From UBA2970 sp965221075 (GTDB taxonomy: Bacteria; Verrucomicrobiota; Verrucomicrobiia; Limisphaerales; AAA164-E04): a stretch of 64,000 bases of DNA. Shown in pieces: positions 50,178 to 58,475 of this stretch (positions are counted from its first letter, which is position 1; every line of letters starts with the position of its first letter). The notes beneath the pieces are model-generated. The model was not told where the DNA came from and made no database searches. It worked only from the letters and a program-made list of their open reading frames with translations. The stretch covers positions 496,001-560,000 of the forward strand of contig OZ244865.1 of assembly GCA_965221075.1 (NCBI GenBank). The letters run 5' to 3'. Both the position numbers and the translations under genes were made by a program.

Positions 50178-53008
50178 TAGCCCGCGTAGAACACCCGGCC
50201 GTCGTGGATCTTGCACCAGATCCGCTTGGGCTCGATCCTGTTGGTCACGAAGTTGTTGTAGTGGTAGTTGAACCAGGTGCTGCCCCCCCGCGCCTGCGCC
50301 AGGGCGATCGATTCGGTGACGATGAGGACGCCGTTGATGTCCTCGATCATGGAGCGGTCGGTGCCGACGATCTCCGGCAGCGTGCTGTGGGCCAGGGAGA
50401 TGGCGTTCAGGTCGGTGACGAAGAGGTAGATCTCGTGGTCGACGTAGTTGGTGGTCCCGGTGACCTCCGCGAACAGGTCGTCGCCCACCTCCCCGTAGCG
50501 CGCTATGGCCGCGTGCACCATCTCCTGCACCCGCACCTCGGGATCGATGTAGTACCCCGAGCCGAGCGCCACGCCTCCCTGGAGCTTGGCGTACACCCGC
50601 TTGGGCTCGACCTCCCCCGAGGCGGGGTTCCCGAAGTGGTACACGGTCTCCAGCCAGCTCCCCTCGGGAGTGGCGGCGCCGACGATCTCCCGCACGTAGT
50701 ATACGCCGTTGCTGTCCTGCCGATCCCACAGGTTCTGGCCCACCAGGCTGGGATCGGCGGGATGCGCCAGGCTGACGCCTTCGGAGTTCAGCGCGAAGGC
50801 GTACAGCTCGCCCTCCAGGAACCGTCCGCCCCGGGTGATCTCGGCGTAGGCGGCCTCGCCGTTCTGCTCTAGGAGCGCCGCCGCGTCTTCCACCTGGCTG
50901 ATCACCGCCGCCTCGATATCGGCCAGGGGGGTGGGTTCGGCGAAGGAGTAGAAGTTCTTGAGCCCCCCGGCAGCCAGGGTGTAGGGGCTGGAGGCGTCCA
51001 GGGCCGGCCTCCAGATGGGATGGACCAGGTCGCGGGCCCAGGCCAGGGATCCCACTCCCTCCCACTCGATGGTGGCGAGGTCCCCCTCCAGGCCCACCCG
51101 CAGCCCGGCCGGGGGCGGGCCTCCCCGGGGCGAGGTCACCATCAGGAAGTTCAGGTCGGGGGATCCGGAGACGATCTCGACGCGCAGGGTGGTCTTCCCC
51201 AGCAGCTCGATGCGGGCCGGATTGAGGCTGGCGTCGAGCAGGGGGAGCCAGGAGTAGCCGCCTCCGGTGCCCCCCGACTGGAAGGTGCCCAGCATCTCCG
51301 TCTCCTGGCCGGAGGATCCCGCGTCGCCCGCGACCCGGTGCAGCGCCACCGAGAACGCGCCGCCCGAGGCCCGCAGGTACATGCTGGCCAGCCCGTCGGA
51401 GAACTCGCGGGTGTAGTTGAGCCATTCCCCCGCCTCGGTGCCGGTGACGCTGTAGTCGATGTCGTCGTAGCCGTCCCTCCCCGCCTCGTTGCCGTTGGGA
51501 ATGGTGTTGGGCATGTTTCCGTTGACGGGCAGGCGCCAGGCCAGTTCGTTGTTCGGGAATTCGGCGGAGAGCTCGAGGTAGTCGACTTCCTGGGATTCGG
51601 CGGCGCTGTCTTTCCCCTTGTCGAAGTAGGAGCCGGGCCCGGTGTCCAGATCGGGCATGTCGATGTACCCCCCCTGGTCGAAGTTGAAGTTCTCCGCCTC
51701 GACGATCCGGTTGTCCTTCGAGAAGGTGTCGAAGGAGAGGTGGGTGGAGATGGTGGCCCCCTCGGCGTCGGTCACGTGGATCTGCCCCGTGAAGAAGGTG
51801 TCGGGCTCCAGGCCGTTGAGCGCCACCTCGCGATCCTGGGGCGTGCCGCCGATGGCCAGCTGGGAGCTGTAGTCCGTGCCGTTGAGCTCCACCCGGATGC
51901 CCGACTCGGGCAGGGAGCCCTGCGAGACCACCCGGAAGCTCACCCCGCCGTCGGTGGCCACGAACCCGGCCCCGAAGGCGGGCTGCAGGTCGACGATGTC
52001 AGGGGGAGGCACGATCGAGGCTCCCTCGGGCACCACCGCCTCGAACTTGATCCCGAAGTAGTCGATGTCTAGCGCCGAGTTCTGCGGGGTGGCCGTCGAG
52101 CCCATGGCGATGTAGGATTCGCCGCTGTCCGATCCGGTGCCGGTGGTCATCTTGAACACCTGGGGCGTCTTGCTGCCGTCGATGTAGAAGGAGGCGGTAT
52201 GGGTGCCCACGCCCGAGTCGTCGGGCCGGATGGTGATCCAGAACTCGTGCCACTGGGTGACGTCCAGCGGGATCACGTTCTGCCCCTCGCCCTGGCCGAA
52301 GTTGACGTCGGCAGAAGGCTCGCTCCCGGCGAACTCGTTCATCGACAGGCCCTCGAAGCGGGTGACCCCGCTGTCCGGATCGCCCCCGGGGGTGTCGGTG
52401 GCGGTGGTCAGCGAGAAGGCGATGGCGCCGCCGCTCTGCTGCCGGATCACGAAGTTGCCCTTGCCCCCGTCGGAGGTCACGTAGCCGTCGCCGTCCGGGG
52501 GGTAGTCGCGGGTGGAGGACTGCCCGTCGGGGTGGAGGGGATCCAGTGGCCCCGATGTGGGGACCCGGGCCCGGAAGATCAGGGTGACGCCATCGTCGAT
52601 CACCGACTCGGAGCCGCCGTCGTCGGCCAGGGCGTGGAGGAAGTAGATCTTCCGGTTGCTGGGATCGCCGCCGAAGCCGTGGTCGCGGGGATCCCCGGTG
52701 TCCTGGATGCGGATCCAGTCGGTGCCGTCCTCCTCGAAGGCCTGCACCCCGCCGGGCCGGTTGCCGTCGCCGAATTCGCCGCCCAGCTCCGATCCGTCCC
52801 AGGCGTCCGATCCGTTGTCGTGGCTCCAGGTGCCGTCCAGGGAGGCGTATCCCTGGTCGGGCTCGGCCACGATCAGCTCGTCGCCTTGGTACAGGTAGTC
52901 CCATCCCCCGTCGGGAGGCGCGGTCTGGGCCTGCAGCGTCCCCGGGAGGGCCAGGGCCGGCAGCATCCCAAGCAGGATCGGGTGCGGCGCTTTCATGGAT
53001 CTTGGCAT
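50168..53008 (-). CDS. Secreted lectin/CBM-like protein with two C-terminal Cache-like domains
   Basis: A 946-residue exported protein (start ATG 53008; 52996 is possible). After the signal (ILLGMLPALALPGTLQAQ) comes an ~300-residue concanavalin/LamG-like region, a beta-sandwich linker, and then a CBM6-like module (about 432-625, starting VEAENFNFDQGGYID). A short verrucomicrobial-type module follows. Two single-Cache-like domains end the protein (about 691-820 and 822-946), recognised by LYAFALNSEGVSLAHPADPSLVGQ and IYLFVTDLNAISLAHSTLPEIVG with Y-H and GYY endings. Cache domains usually sense small ligands at the N-terminus of membrane receptors. Here there is no membrane helix or output domain. 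Function unknown; carbohydrate binding plus small-molecule binding is inferred. Confidence 0.8.
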   Translation of the reverse strand: MPRSMKAPHPILLGMLPALALPGTLQAQTAPPDGGWDYLYQGDELIVAEPDQGYASLDGTWSHDNGSDAWDGSELGGEFGDGNRPGGVQAFEEDGTDWIRIQDTGDPRDHGFGGDPSNRKIYFLHALADDGGSESVIDDGVTLIFRARVPTSGPLDPLHPDGQSSTRDYPPDGDGYVTSDGGKGNFVIRQQSGGAIAFSLTTATDTPGGDPDSGVTRFEGLSMNEFAGSEPSADVNFGQGEGQNVIPLDVTQWHEFWITIRPDDSGVGTHTASFYIDGSKTPQVFKMTTGTGSDSGESYIAMGSTATPQNSALDIDYFGIKFEAVVPEGASIVPPPDIVDLQPAFGAGFVATDGGVSFRVVSQGSLPESGIRVELNGTDYSSQLAIGGTPQDREVALNGLEPDTFFTGQIHVTDAEGATISTHLSFDTFSKDNRIVEAENFNFDQGGYIDMPDLDTGPGSYFDKGKDSAAESQEVDYLELSAEFPNNELAWRLPVNGNMPNTIPNGNEAGRDGYDDIDYSVTGTEAGEWLNYTREFSDGLASMYLRASGGAFSVALHRVAGDAGSSGQETEMLGTFQSGGTGGGYSWLPLLDASLNPARIELLGKTTLRVEIVSGSPDLNFLMVTSPRGGPPPAGLRVGLEGDLATIEWEGVGSLAWARDLVHPIWRPALDASSPYTLAAGGLKNFYSFAEPTPLADIEAAVISQVEDAAALLEQNGEAAYAEITRGGRFLEGELYAFALNSEGVSLAHPADPSLVGQNLWDRQDSNGVYYVREIVGAATPEGSWLETVYHFGNPASGEVEPKRVYAKLQGGVALGSGYYIDPEVRVQEMVHAAIARYGEVGDDLFAEVTGTTNYVDHEIYLFVTDLNAISLAHSTLPEIVGTDRSMIEDINGVLIVTESIALAQARGGSTWFNYHYNNFVTNRIEPKRIWCKIHDGRVFYAGYYP

Positions 53009-53141
53009 GGAAGTCGGGTTCGGAAGTCGTCCTTTCAAGGTGCCTCGGCGATCCGGGAGAGGGCGTCGGACGCCACGGTCCCTGCCCGGCTCCTCCAGGG
53101 TCGCCTTCGCCGGTGCGATGTCAAGCGGATAAGGCCCCGCG

Positions 53142-54083
53142 TCAATCCGCCGAGGCCGCTTCCTGCTCCTCCAGGTAGGCGTCCACCCGGTCGGGGCCCT
53201 GGAGGTATCCGAGGGAGGCCAGGAAGCGGTCCGCCGCCTTGAGGGTGAGGGCGAAGCTCCGGTTGCCGCCGCGTCCGAAGTTGAAGAAGCCGTGCCCGGC
53301 GCCGGGATAGCTCTCGAGCCGGCAGTCGTTGCCCAGGGACTTCATGGTCCGGGCGAAGATCTCGGCGGTGCGGTGGGGGACGGTCCGGTCTTCGGTTCCG
53401 TGGAGGATCAGCGAGGGAGGGGAGCCGGGCCGGGCGTGGTGCACCGGGGAGAGGTTCCTGGGACGGACGCCTAGCCTGCCCTCCAGCCGCTCGATCCGCT
53501 CCTGGTCCGGGCCGCCGAGCCCCTCGAAGGGGGCCAGGACCAGGACGGGGTTGAACAGGATCATGGCGTCGGGGCGGGAGAGGACGGAGAGATCCTCGTC
53601 CAGCTCCTCGATGCCCTGGACGAGTCCGGTGCAGGCCGCCAGGTGCCCTCCCGCCGAACCCCCCGCGGCCACGATGCGCTCCGGGTCCACCCCGAGGCGT
53701 CCGGCATGGGCGCGGATCCACCGCACGGCCGACTTGGCGTCGAGGACGCACTGCAGGGCCTTGGCCTGGTGCCGGCTCCCCACCCGGTACTCGGCGCAGG
53801 CGGCCACCATGCCCCGGGACGCGAGGTAGCGGGCCTGGCGCTCGAACTGCCTGGGAGTGCCTCCCTGCCAGCCTCCCCCGAAGAAGAATACGATCGCGGG
53901 AGCCTTCTCCCGGGGCTCCGGGGGGGAGTACAGGTAGAGGTATAGGGAGAGATCGCCGACCTGCTTGTAGACCTCGGCACGGGATCCGGGCAGATCCCAG
54001 GGGCCGGAGTCCTCCCCCCGGACCGCGAGCGGCAGCAGGGCGGCGAGGAGGAGGGCCGGGCGCAGCAAGGGCATGGAGGCCAT
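53142..54083 (-). CDS. Secreted alpha/beta-hydrolase (esterase, BD-FAE-like)
   Basis: A 313-residue secreted esterase/lipase-type hydrolase. The signal peptide is LLRPALLLAALLPLAVRGED. The oxyanion segment FFFGGGWQGG stands where hormone-sensitive-lipase relatives have HGGGW, the nucleophile elbow is GGSAGGHLA (Ser143), the acid is in LHGTEDRTVP and the His is in GAGHGFF. Such enzymes in Verrucomicrobiota and Planctomycetota often deacetylate or de-feruloylate plant or algal glycans; the substrate here is not known. It ends about 130 nt upstream of the Cache-protein gene start, same strand, and follows the ModA-like gene by 34 nt. Confidence 0.9.
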   Translation of the reverse strand: MASMPLLRPALLLAALLPLAVRGEDSGPWDLPGSRAEVYKQVGDLSLYLYLYSPPEPREKAPAIVFFFGGGWQGGTPRQFERQARYLASRGMVAACAEYRVGSRHQAKALQCVLDAKSAVRWIRAHAGRLGVDPERIVAAGGSAGGHLAACTGLVQGIEELDEDLSVLSRPDAMILFNPVLVLAPFEGLGGPDQERIERLEGRLGVRPRNLSPVHHARPGSPPSLILHGTEDRTVPHRTAEIFARTMKSLGNDCRLESYPGAGHGFFNFGRGGNRSFALTLKAADRFLASLGYLQGPDRVDAYLEEQEAASAD

Positions 54084-54117
54084 TGTGGCGGGTTGGCCCC
54101 AGGAGGCAATCCGGATG

Positions 54118-54921
54118 TCAGGCTCCCTCTCCCGGAGGTCCGAAGTGGTGCGCCCGCAGGAAGCGCCCTCCGCGCTGCGGATCGGCCAGGTCGTCCAGGA
54201 AGGCCCGGGCCGCCTCCGGGCTGGGCGCCCGTGCGGCGACGCCGGCGGAGACCAGGATCTCGGAGGCAGCCAGTTCGGGAAGCCGCAGCACGGCCAGCCC
54301 GAACTGCCGGGCGGTGGACTCCCAGATCAGCGCCGCCCCGATCTCGGGACGGATCCGCACCGCGGCGGCGGCCTCGCCCACCCGCAGGAAGGCGACGGGG
54401 CGGCCTTGCTGGATCCTCTCCCAGAGTCCGCTTCCCTCCAGGGCCATGCGGGTCCTGCGTCCCGCGCCGGCCTGCTGGTTGCACAGGGCCAGCGATCGCT
54501 GCCGGAGCGGCAGATCCTCCAGCCCACCGGCCGGAGGCGGCTCGCCGGGCCGGAAGGCCAGCACGATGCGGTTGCGGGCCAGGGGGACCGCCTCCCCGGC
54601 CAGGCGCTCCCTCCGGGCCTCCTCCAGGAACCAGGGATCGGCGGGCAGGTACAGGTCGCAGCGGCGGATTCCGGCATGGCGCTCCAGCCGCATCTTGCCC
54701 GCCAGCTCCCCGCTGGAGCCGCTGTCCAGACGGACCGCGATCCCGGTCCGTTCCTCGAAGCGGGACGCCGCCTCCTCCACCGCGGGGCGCAGGCCCGCGG
54801 CGCAGTAGACGGTCAGGAAGGGGCCCGAAGCCTCCTTCCAGGCCGCCAGGAAGGCGAGAGCCCCCGCCGGCAGCAGGGTCGCCAGGGCCAGGCGCAGTCC
54901 CTGGAGGCGGCAGGAGCGCAT
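54118..54921 (-). CDS. ModA-like periplasmic substrate-binding protein
   Basis: A 267-residue exported solute-binding protein of the molybdate/tungstate-binding (ModA) superfamily. The N-terminal hydrophobic anchor or signal is LRLALATLLPAGALAFLAAW. Next come LTVYCAAGLRPAVEEAASRFEE and LDSGSSGELAGKM, where ModA proteins have their oxyanion-binding serines, and then CDLYLPADPWFLEEA and NRIVLAFRPG. No ABC permease or ATPase gene is adjacent, so it is an orphan binding protein. The ATG at 54921 is the first after the mtnP stop, 16 nt downstream. Oxyanion or phosphate-like ligands are both possible. Confidence 0.82.
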   Translation of the reverse strand: MRSCRLQGLRLALATLLPAGALAFLAAWKEASGPFLTVYCAAGLRPAVEEAASRFEERTGIAVRLDSGSSGELAGKMRLERHAGIRRCDLYLPADPWFLEEARRERLAGEAVPLARNRIVLAFRPGEPPPAGGLEDLPLRQRSLALCNQQAGAGRRTRMALEGSGLWERIQQGRPVAFLRVGEAAAAVRIRPEIGAALIWESTARQFGLAVLRLPELAASEILVSAGVAARAPSPEAARAFLDDLADPQRGGRFLRAHHFGPPGEGA

Positions 54922-54937
54922 CGGGCGGGAGCCCTCC

Positions 54938-55798
54938 CTACCGGTAGCGGTCCAGTATGGGGCCGAGGGCCTGGAGGGTCTCCTCGGGCCAGCTCTCCCT
55001 GGGGGTGAGGATGGCGCCCTGGAGCGCCGAGTGGCAGGGGCTTTCCCTCTCCCGGTCCAGCCGGGGGATCGCCTCGGCGAGGATCCGGCGGGCGGTCTCG
55101 GCGTTGCGGTGGAGATGCTCCAGCACCGTCTCCACGGTGACGTGGGGATCGTGGGGCTTCCAGGCGTCGTAGTCGGTGACCATGGCCAGGGTGGCGTAGG
55201 CGATCTCGGCCTCACGGGCGCAGCGGGCCTCCCCCAGGCAGGTCATCCCGATGACCGCGTGCCCCTCCTGGTGGTTGCGCAGGGACTCGGCCCTGGTGCT
55301 GAAGGCGGGGCCCTCCATGTTGATGTAGGCGCCTCCGTCGTGGACCCTGGCTCCGCAGCCGCGGGCCGCCGAGAGCGCCGCCTGGCGCAGCTCCGGGCAG
55401 AGGGGCTCGGCCATGGACACGTGGGCCACGATGCCCCGTCCGAAGAAGGTGTGCTCGGCGCTCTTCTTGGTCCGGTCCAGGAACTGGTCGACGATCACGA
55501 CGTCCCGGGGGCGGTACTCCTCCTGGAGCGAGCCCACCGCGCCCACGCCGAGGATCCACCGCACCCCCAGCTGCTTCATGGCCATGATGTTGGCCCGGTG
55601 GTTGAGCTCGGAGGGGAGCAGCCGGTGCCCTCGGCCGTGGCGGGGCAGGAAGGCCACCGGGCATCCCTGGTAGAGGCCGGTGAGCAGCTCGTCGGAGGGC
55701 TCACCGAAGCTGGTGCGGATCCGCGTCCACTCCAGATCCTCCAGGCCGTCCAGGGAGTAGAGGCCGGTGCCGCCGATGATGCCGATCCGGGCAGTCAC
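54938..55798 (-). CDS. mtnP: S-methyl-5'-thioadenosine phosphorylase
   Basis: A 286-residue purine-phosphorylase family enzyme that splits methylthioadenosine to adenine and methylthioribose-1-phosphate in methionine salvage. It has N-terminal ARIGIIGGTGLYSLDGLED, phosphate site LPRHGRGHRLLPSELNHRAN, GVGAVGSLQEEYRPRDVVI, and the substrate signature YINMEGPAFSTRAES. It also has VTDYDAW, where the Asp suggests adenine- rather than guanine-type specificity. The GTG start at 55798 overlaps the STAS gene's stop (GTGA) and has a purine-rich tract upstream. It is part of the holA-STAS-mtnP-modA-like run. Confidence 0.92.
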   Translation of the reverse strand: MTARIGIIGGTGLYSLDGLEDLEWTRIRTSFGEPSDELLTGLYQGCPVAFLPRHGRGHRLLPSELNHRANIMAMKQLGVRWILGVGAVGSLQEEYRPRDVVIVDQFLDRTKKSAEHTFFGRGIVAHVSMAEPLCPELRQAALSAARGCGARVHDGGAYINMEGPAFSTRAESLRNHQEGHAVIGMTCLGEARCAREAEIAYATLAMVTDYDAWKPHDPHVTVETVLEHLHRNAETARRILAEAIPRLDRERESPCHSALQGAILTPRESWPEETLQALGPILDRYR

Positions 55799-56346
55799 CT
55801 CCCCGGGCTCTCCTTCTTCCTCCGGTAGCGGCTCAGGTCCCGGGAGAGCAGGGAGGTGACCCCCTCGAACCGGGCCCGGTTGCCGGGATTGAGGGCGACT
55901 AGGGCGCGGTGGGCCTCGAGGCTGGAGCGGAGCATCTCGCAGTGGTCGTAGTCCTCGCTGCCGGAGATCTCCTCGAACTGGAAGGGGATGTCGGGCTTCC
56001 GGTCCCGTATCTCGAAGTGCCCGATCACTCCCAGGTTGCCGAGGGTGTCCAGCACATGGGGGGTGGGCAGGATCAGGGAGATGCGCAGTCCTCCGGAGTC
56101 CTTGGAGGAATCGGCCCCCAGGCGGGCCAGGACTCCCAGGAAGGTGGAGTCCATCAGGCTGCATTCCTCCAGGAACAGGAGCATGCTGCGGGCTCCCTTC
56201 TCCCTCAGCTCCTCCACGGCCTTCCGGAACGGGGCGCTGGTCCGGGCGTTGGCCCTGCCCTCGATGCGCACCGCCGCCGCCTCCTCCCGGAGGGAGACGA
56301 AGAGCCGGGCGCAGGCCGGGCTCCGGACTGTTCGGCGATCGCTCAT
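55795..56346 (-). CDS. STAS-domain (anti-sigma factor antagonist-like) protein
   Basis: A 183-residue protein with a STAS domain at about residues 15-110: LREEAAAVRIEGRANARTSAP, MLLFLEECSLMDSTFLGVLARL. The MDST sequence holds the serine that is phosphorylated in SpoIIAA-type antagonists. The C-terminal ~70 residues (DIPFQFEEISGSEDYDHCEMLRSS onward) lack a recognised domain. The ATG at 56346 overlaps the holA stop by one base (TGATG). No anti-sigma kinase (RsbW-type) gene is in view. It probably acts in a partner-switching pathway, though co-transcription with holA and mtnP gives no clue to the target. Confidence 0.85.
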   Translation of the reverse strand: MSDRRTVRSPACARLFVSLREEAAAVRIEGRANARTSAPFRKAVEELREKGARSMLLFLEECSLMDSTFLGVLARLGADSSKDSGGLRISLILPTPHVLDTLGNLGVIGHFEIRDRKPDIPFQFEEISGSEDYDHCEMLRSSLEAHRALVALNPGNRARFEGVTSLLSRDLSRYRRKKESPGR

Positions 56347-57452
56347 CACCCCCTGCCCTGGACAAGGTCCATAATACACTGTCTCAGCAACGCCGCGGGT
56401 TCAACCTGAATCGTGATCAGGAGGCGGTTGGCCTCGAGCAGGATCTCCAGGCCGCGCCGCAGCTCCGCCCGGCTGTAGTTGCCGGCCTGGGCCAGCACGT
56501 TGAGGATCTCGAAGGGGTTCCGCATCAGGGGGTTGAAGCGCCGGTCCTTGGGGTAGGCTTCGGGATCCAGCCTCTCCAGCCGGCTCCTGAGGTCGGAGGA
56601 GCTGCGGGTGGGGGCGAGGAGCTTCCGGTCCAGCAGATCCCGGAGGATGAGCATCAGGCGGAAGCGTCCGGAGAGCGAGTAGAGGAGCCCGATCTCGCTC
56701 CTCCGGCTGTCGCCCTTCATGCCGAAGAGCTCGTCCTCCAGGCGGTCCAGCGCCTGGGCGAGGTCGCGCCGGCCGACCGCGTCCAGGAAGGCGAAGGCCC
56801 GCAGCTGGCGCGAGGGCCACACGGTGGCCTCGACGTCCTGCCTGGAGACCTCCCCGGCCTCTCCGGCGTGCAGGACCGCCTTCTCGCATTCGCTCTCCAG
56901 CAGGCGCCAGTCCCGGCCGGTCCACTCGACCAGCTGCTCGGCCACGTCCTCCCCCATGGACTTGCCCCGGGCCCGGGCCAGCTCGCGGACCCAGCCGACG
57001 GCCTGCGGCTGTGCCTGCCTGCCCAGGGACTCCAGCGAGGGGCACTCGGTCGCCTCGAGCAGGCCGGCCAGATCCCTGAAGCGCCGCAGGCGCCGGTCCG
57101 GCTGGAAGCAGGAGATCAGCACCAGCGTCCGGGCGGGATCGGCGCCCTCCAGCCTCCGGACCAGATCGTCCTTCTCCTTCGGGCCCGCCTTCCCTCGGGA
57201 GGCGGGGGGGGAGGAGAGGGGGCAGTTGCGCCACCAGACTATCTTCCCCGGCGCGAACAGGGAGGGGGTGGAGACGGCCGACAGGAAGGCGCCGAGGGAG
57301 GCGTCCCAGTCCCCGTCCTGTCCGTCGACGATCTCGGTGTCGAACCGGGGATGGCCCCTCTCCCACTCCTCCAGGATCCGGCGGCACTCCCTCTGGATCC
57401 GCCAGTCGTCGTCCCCGTGGACCAGGCGGCGGAAGGAGGCGGCGGGGCTCAC
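56346..57452 (-). CDS. holA: DNA polymerase III, delta subunit
   Basis: A 368-residue clamp-loader delta subunit. The N-terminal region RLVHGDDDWRIQRECRRILEEW is followed by an AAA-like fold with GKIVWWRNCPL and LVLISCFQPDRRLRRF. The central ELVEWTGRDWRLLESECEKAVLH segment and the C-terminal collar helices (GRRDLAQALDRLEDELFG, LMLILRDLLDRK, and NPFEILNVLAQAGNYSRAELRRGL) follow. It opens the beta clamp for DNA loading. Moderate divergence from the E. coli protein is normal for HolA. It starts at a non-ATG codon at 57452. It is the first gene of the holA-STAS-mtnP-modA-like string. Confidence 0.88.
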   Translation of the reverse strand: MSPAASFRRLVHGDDDWRIQRECRRILEEWERGHPRFDTEIVDGQDGDWDASLGAFLSAVSTPSLFAPGKIVWWRNCPLSSPPASRGKAGPKEKDDLVRRLEGADPARTLVLISCFQPDRRLRRFRDLAGLLEATECPSLESLGRQAQPQAVGWVRELARARGKSMGEDVAEQLVEWTGRDWRLLESECEKAVLHAGEAGEVSRQDVEATVWPSRQLRAFAFLDAVGRRDLAQALDRLEDELFGMKGDSRRSEIGLLYSLSGRFRLMLILRDLLDRKLLAPTRSSSDLRSRLERLDPEAYPKDRRFNPLMRNPFEILNVLAQAGNYSRAELRRGLEILLEANRLLITIQVEPAALLRQCIMDLVQGRG

Positions 57453-57581
57453 CCTCGCCCTCTCCTCTCGCTGCCTGGGAGTTCCGCTCGCTGCATGTCC
57501 GGCAGGCGGGGATCAAAGCCCCCTGCCCGACGGAAAGTCAAGCGGCGCTCCCCGCCGCCGCGGCTCCTCCGGCCGGGGAGG

Positions 57582-58079
57582 TCAGCCTCGCGGATCCTCG
57601 CCCGGATCGGCGCTGGAGTCCTGGATCAGGGTCTCGAGCAGCCGGGTCATGTCCTCCAGGTTCTCGAAGAGATCGGAATCGACGTAGATGGGGCTGTTCT
57701 GGGCGGTGGCGATGGCGATGCAGTCGCTGGGGCGGGCGTCCACCTCGACGATCTTCCGGCCCAGCTCGTTCTGCTGCTGGAGGATCATCCGGGCGTAGAA
57801 GGTGGAGTCCCTCAGCTCGGTGATCACCACCCGCTCCACGGTGATCCCGAATCCGGCGAACAGGCTGTTGATCAGGTCGTGGGTCATGGGCCGCGCCGAC
57901 TCGGACTTGGTCAGCAAATGGTGGATCGCGTGGCCCATGCTGGACTCCACCTGGATAATGAACACCTTCTGGTCATCACCCAGGAAGATCGACCAGCCCA
58001 TGATGTTCTCCTTGGACTTGGGAGAGGGCAGGAGATGCCGGATGCTCACCGGGATGATGTCTCGCTTCATCAGATCCAT
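57582..58079 (-). CDS. Bifunctional nuclease (BFN/DUF151) family protein
   Basis: A 165-residue DUF151 protein. It has a VFIIQVESSMGHAIHHLL region, TFYARMIL, and the hallmark VDARPSDCIAIATAQNSPIYVDSDLFE. Plant and bacterial members have been reported to have nuclease activity; others bind as small regulatory domains. Start ATG at 58079, or 58070 (MKRDII). Its start codon is only 39 nt from the end of the IS element, so the original upstream region has been separated from the gene by the insertion. Confidence 0.88.
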   Translation of the reverse strand: MDLMKRDIIPVSIRHLLPSPKSKENIMGWSIFLGDDQKVFIIQVESSMGHAIHHLLTKSESARPMTHDLINSLFAGFGITVERVVITELRDSTFYARMILQQQNELGRKIVEVDARPSDCIAIATAQNSPIYVDSDLFENLEDMTRLLETLIQDSSADPGEDPRG

Positions 58080-58118
58080 AACAGTAGCCCAAAACCGCCG
58101 GCCGGTAAAGAAGAGTAG

Positions 58119-58139
58119 TGGTCGAGGAAATTTGGACAG
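58119..58139. repeat. IS left inverted repeat
   Basis: It starts TGGTCGAGG and ends TTTGGACAG. It matches the reverse complement of 59446-59466 at 16 of 21 positions. Confidence 0.85.
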
Positions 58140-58175
58140 TCTGCTAAGGAAGATTTCGGACCAAGGAGACTGTCA

Positions 58176-58475
58176 ATGAAGAGACGGAAGTTCACCCCGG
58201 CATTCAAGCGGAGGGTAGTGCTCGAAGCCCTTCGAGTCGACGAGACGGTGCGTTCGATTGCTGCTCGGCACGGAGTCACACCGAACCAGGTGAGCAAGTG
58301 GAAGGCGGAGGCACACGACGGGCTTCTGGAGGTGTTCGCCCACCACGGGGGGAATGGAACCGACCGTGAGACGGAGCGGCTGGTCGAGACGCTATACGCG
58401 CGGATCGGCGAGCTGACGGTGGAGCGGGATTTTTTTTCGCAGGGTTTGAAACGCTTGGGAGGCGCGAGAAGGTGA
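58176..58475 (+). CDS. IS3-family transposase OrfA
   Basis: A 99-residue helix-turn-helix protein of the IS3/IS911 OrfA type: RKFTPAFKRRVVLEALRVDE, SIAARHGVTPNQVSKWKAEA, and a C-terminal leucine-zipper-like helix (ETLYARIGELTVERDF). It binds the IS ends. An AAGGAG ribosome-binding site is 7 nt before the ATG. The frame contains a run of eight T near its end, a possible slippage site, and its stop overlaps the GTG of orfB (GTGA). Confidence 0.93.
   Translation: MKRRKFTPAFKRRVVLEALRVDETVRSIAARHGVTPNQVSKWKAEAHDGLLEVFAHHGGNGTDRETERLVETLYARIGELTVERDFFSQGLKRLGGARR
58430..58437 (+). other. Poly-T run, possible programmed -1 frameshift site
   Basis: Eight consecutive T residues near the 3' end of orfA. 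Reading the -1 frame from here is open straight through into orfB, so slippage would give the OrfAB fusion transposase usual in the IS3 family. orfB also has its own GTG, so reinitiation is the alternative. Confidence 0.5.
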
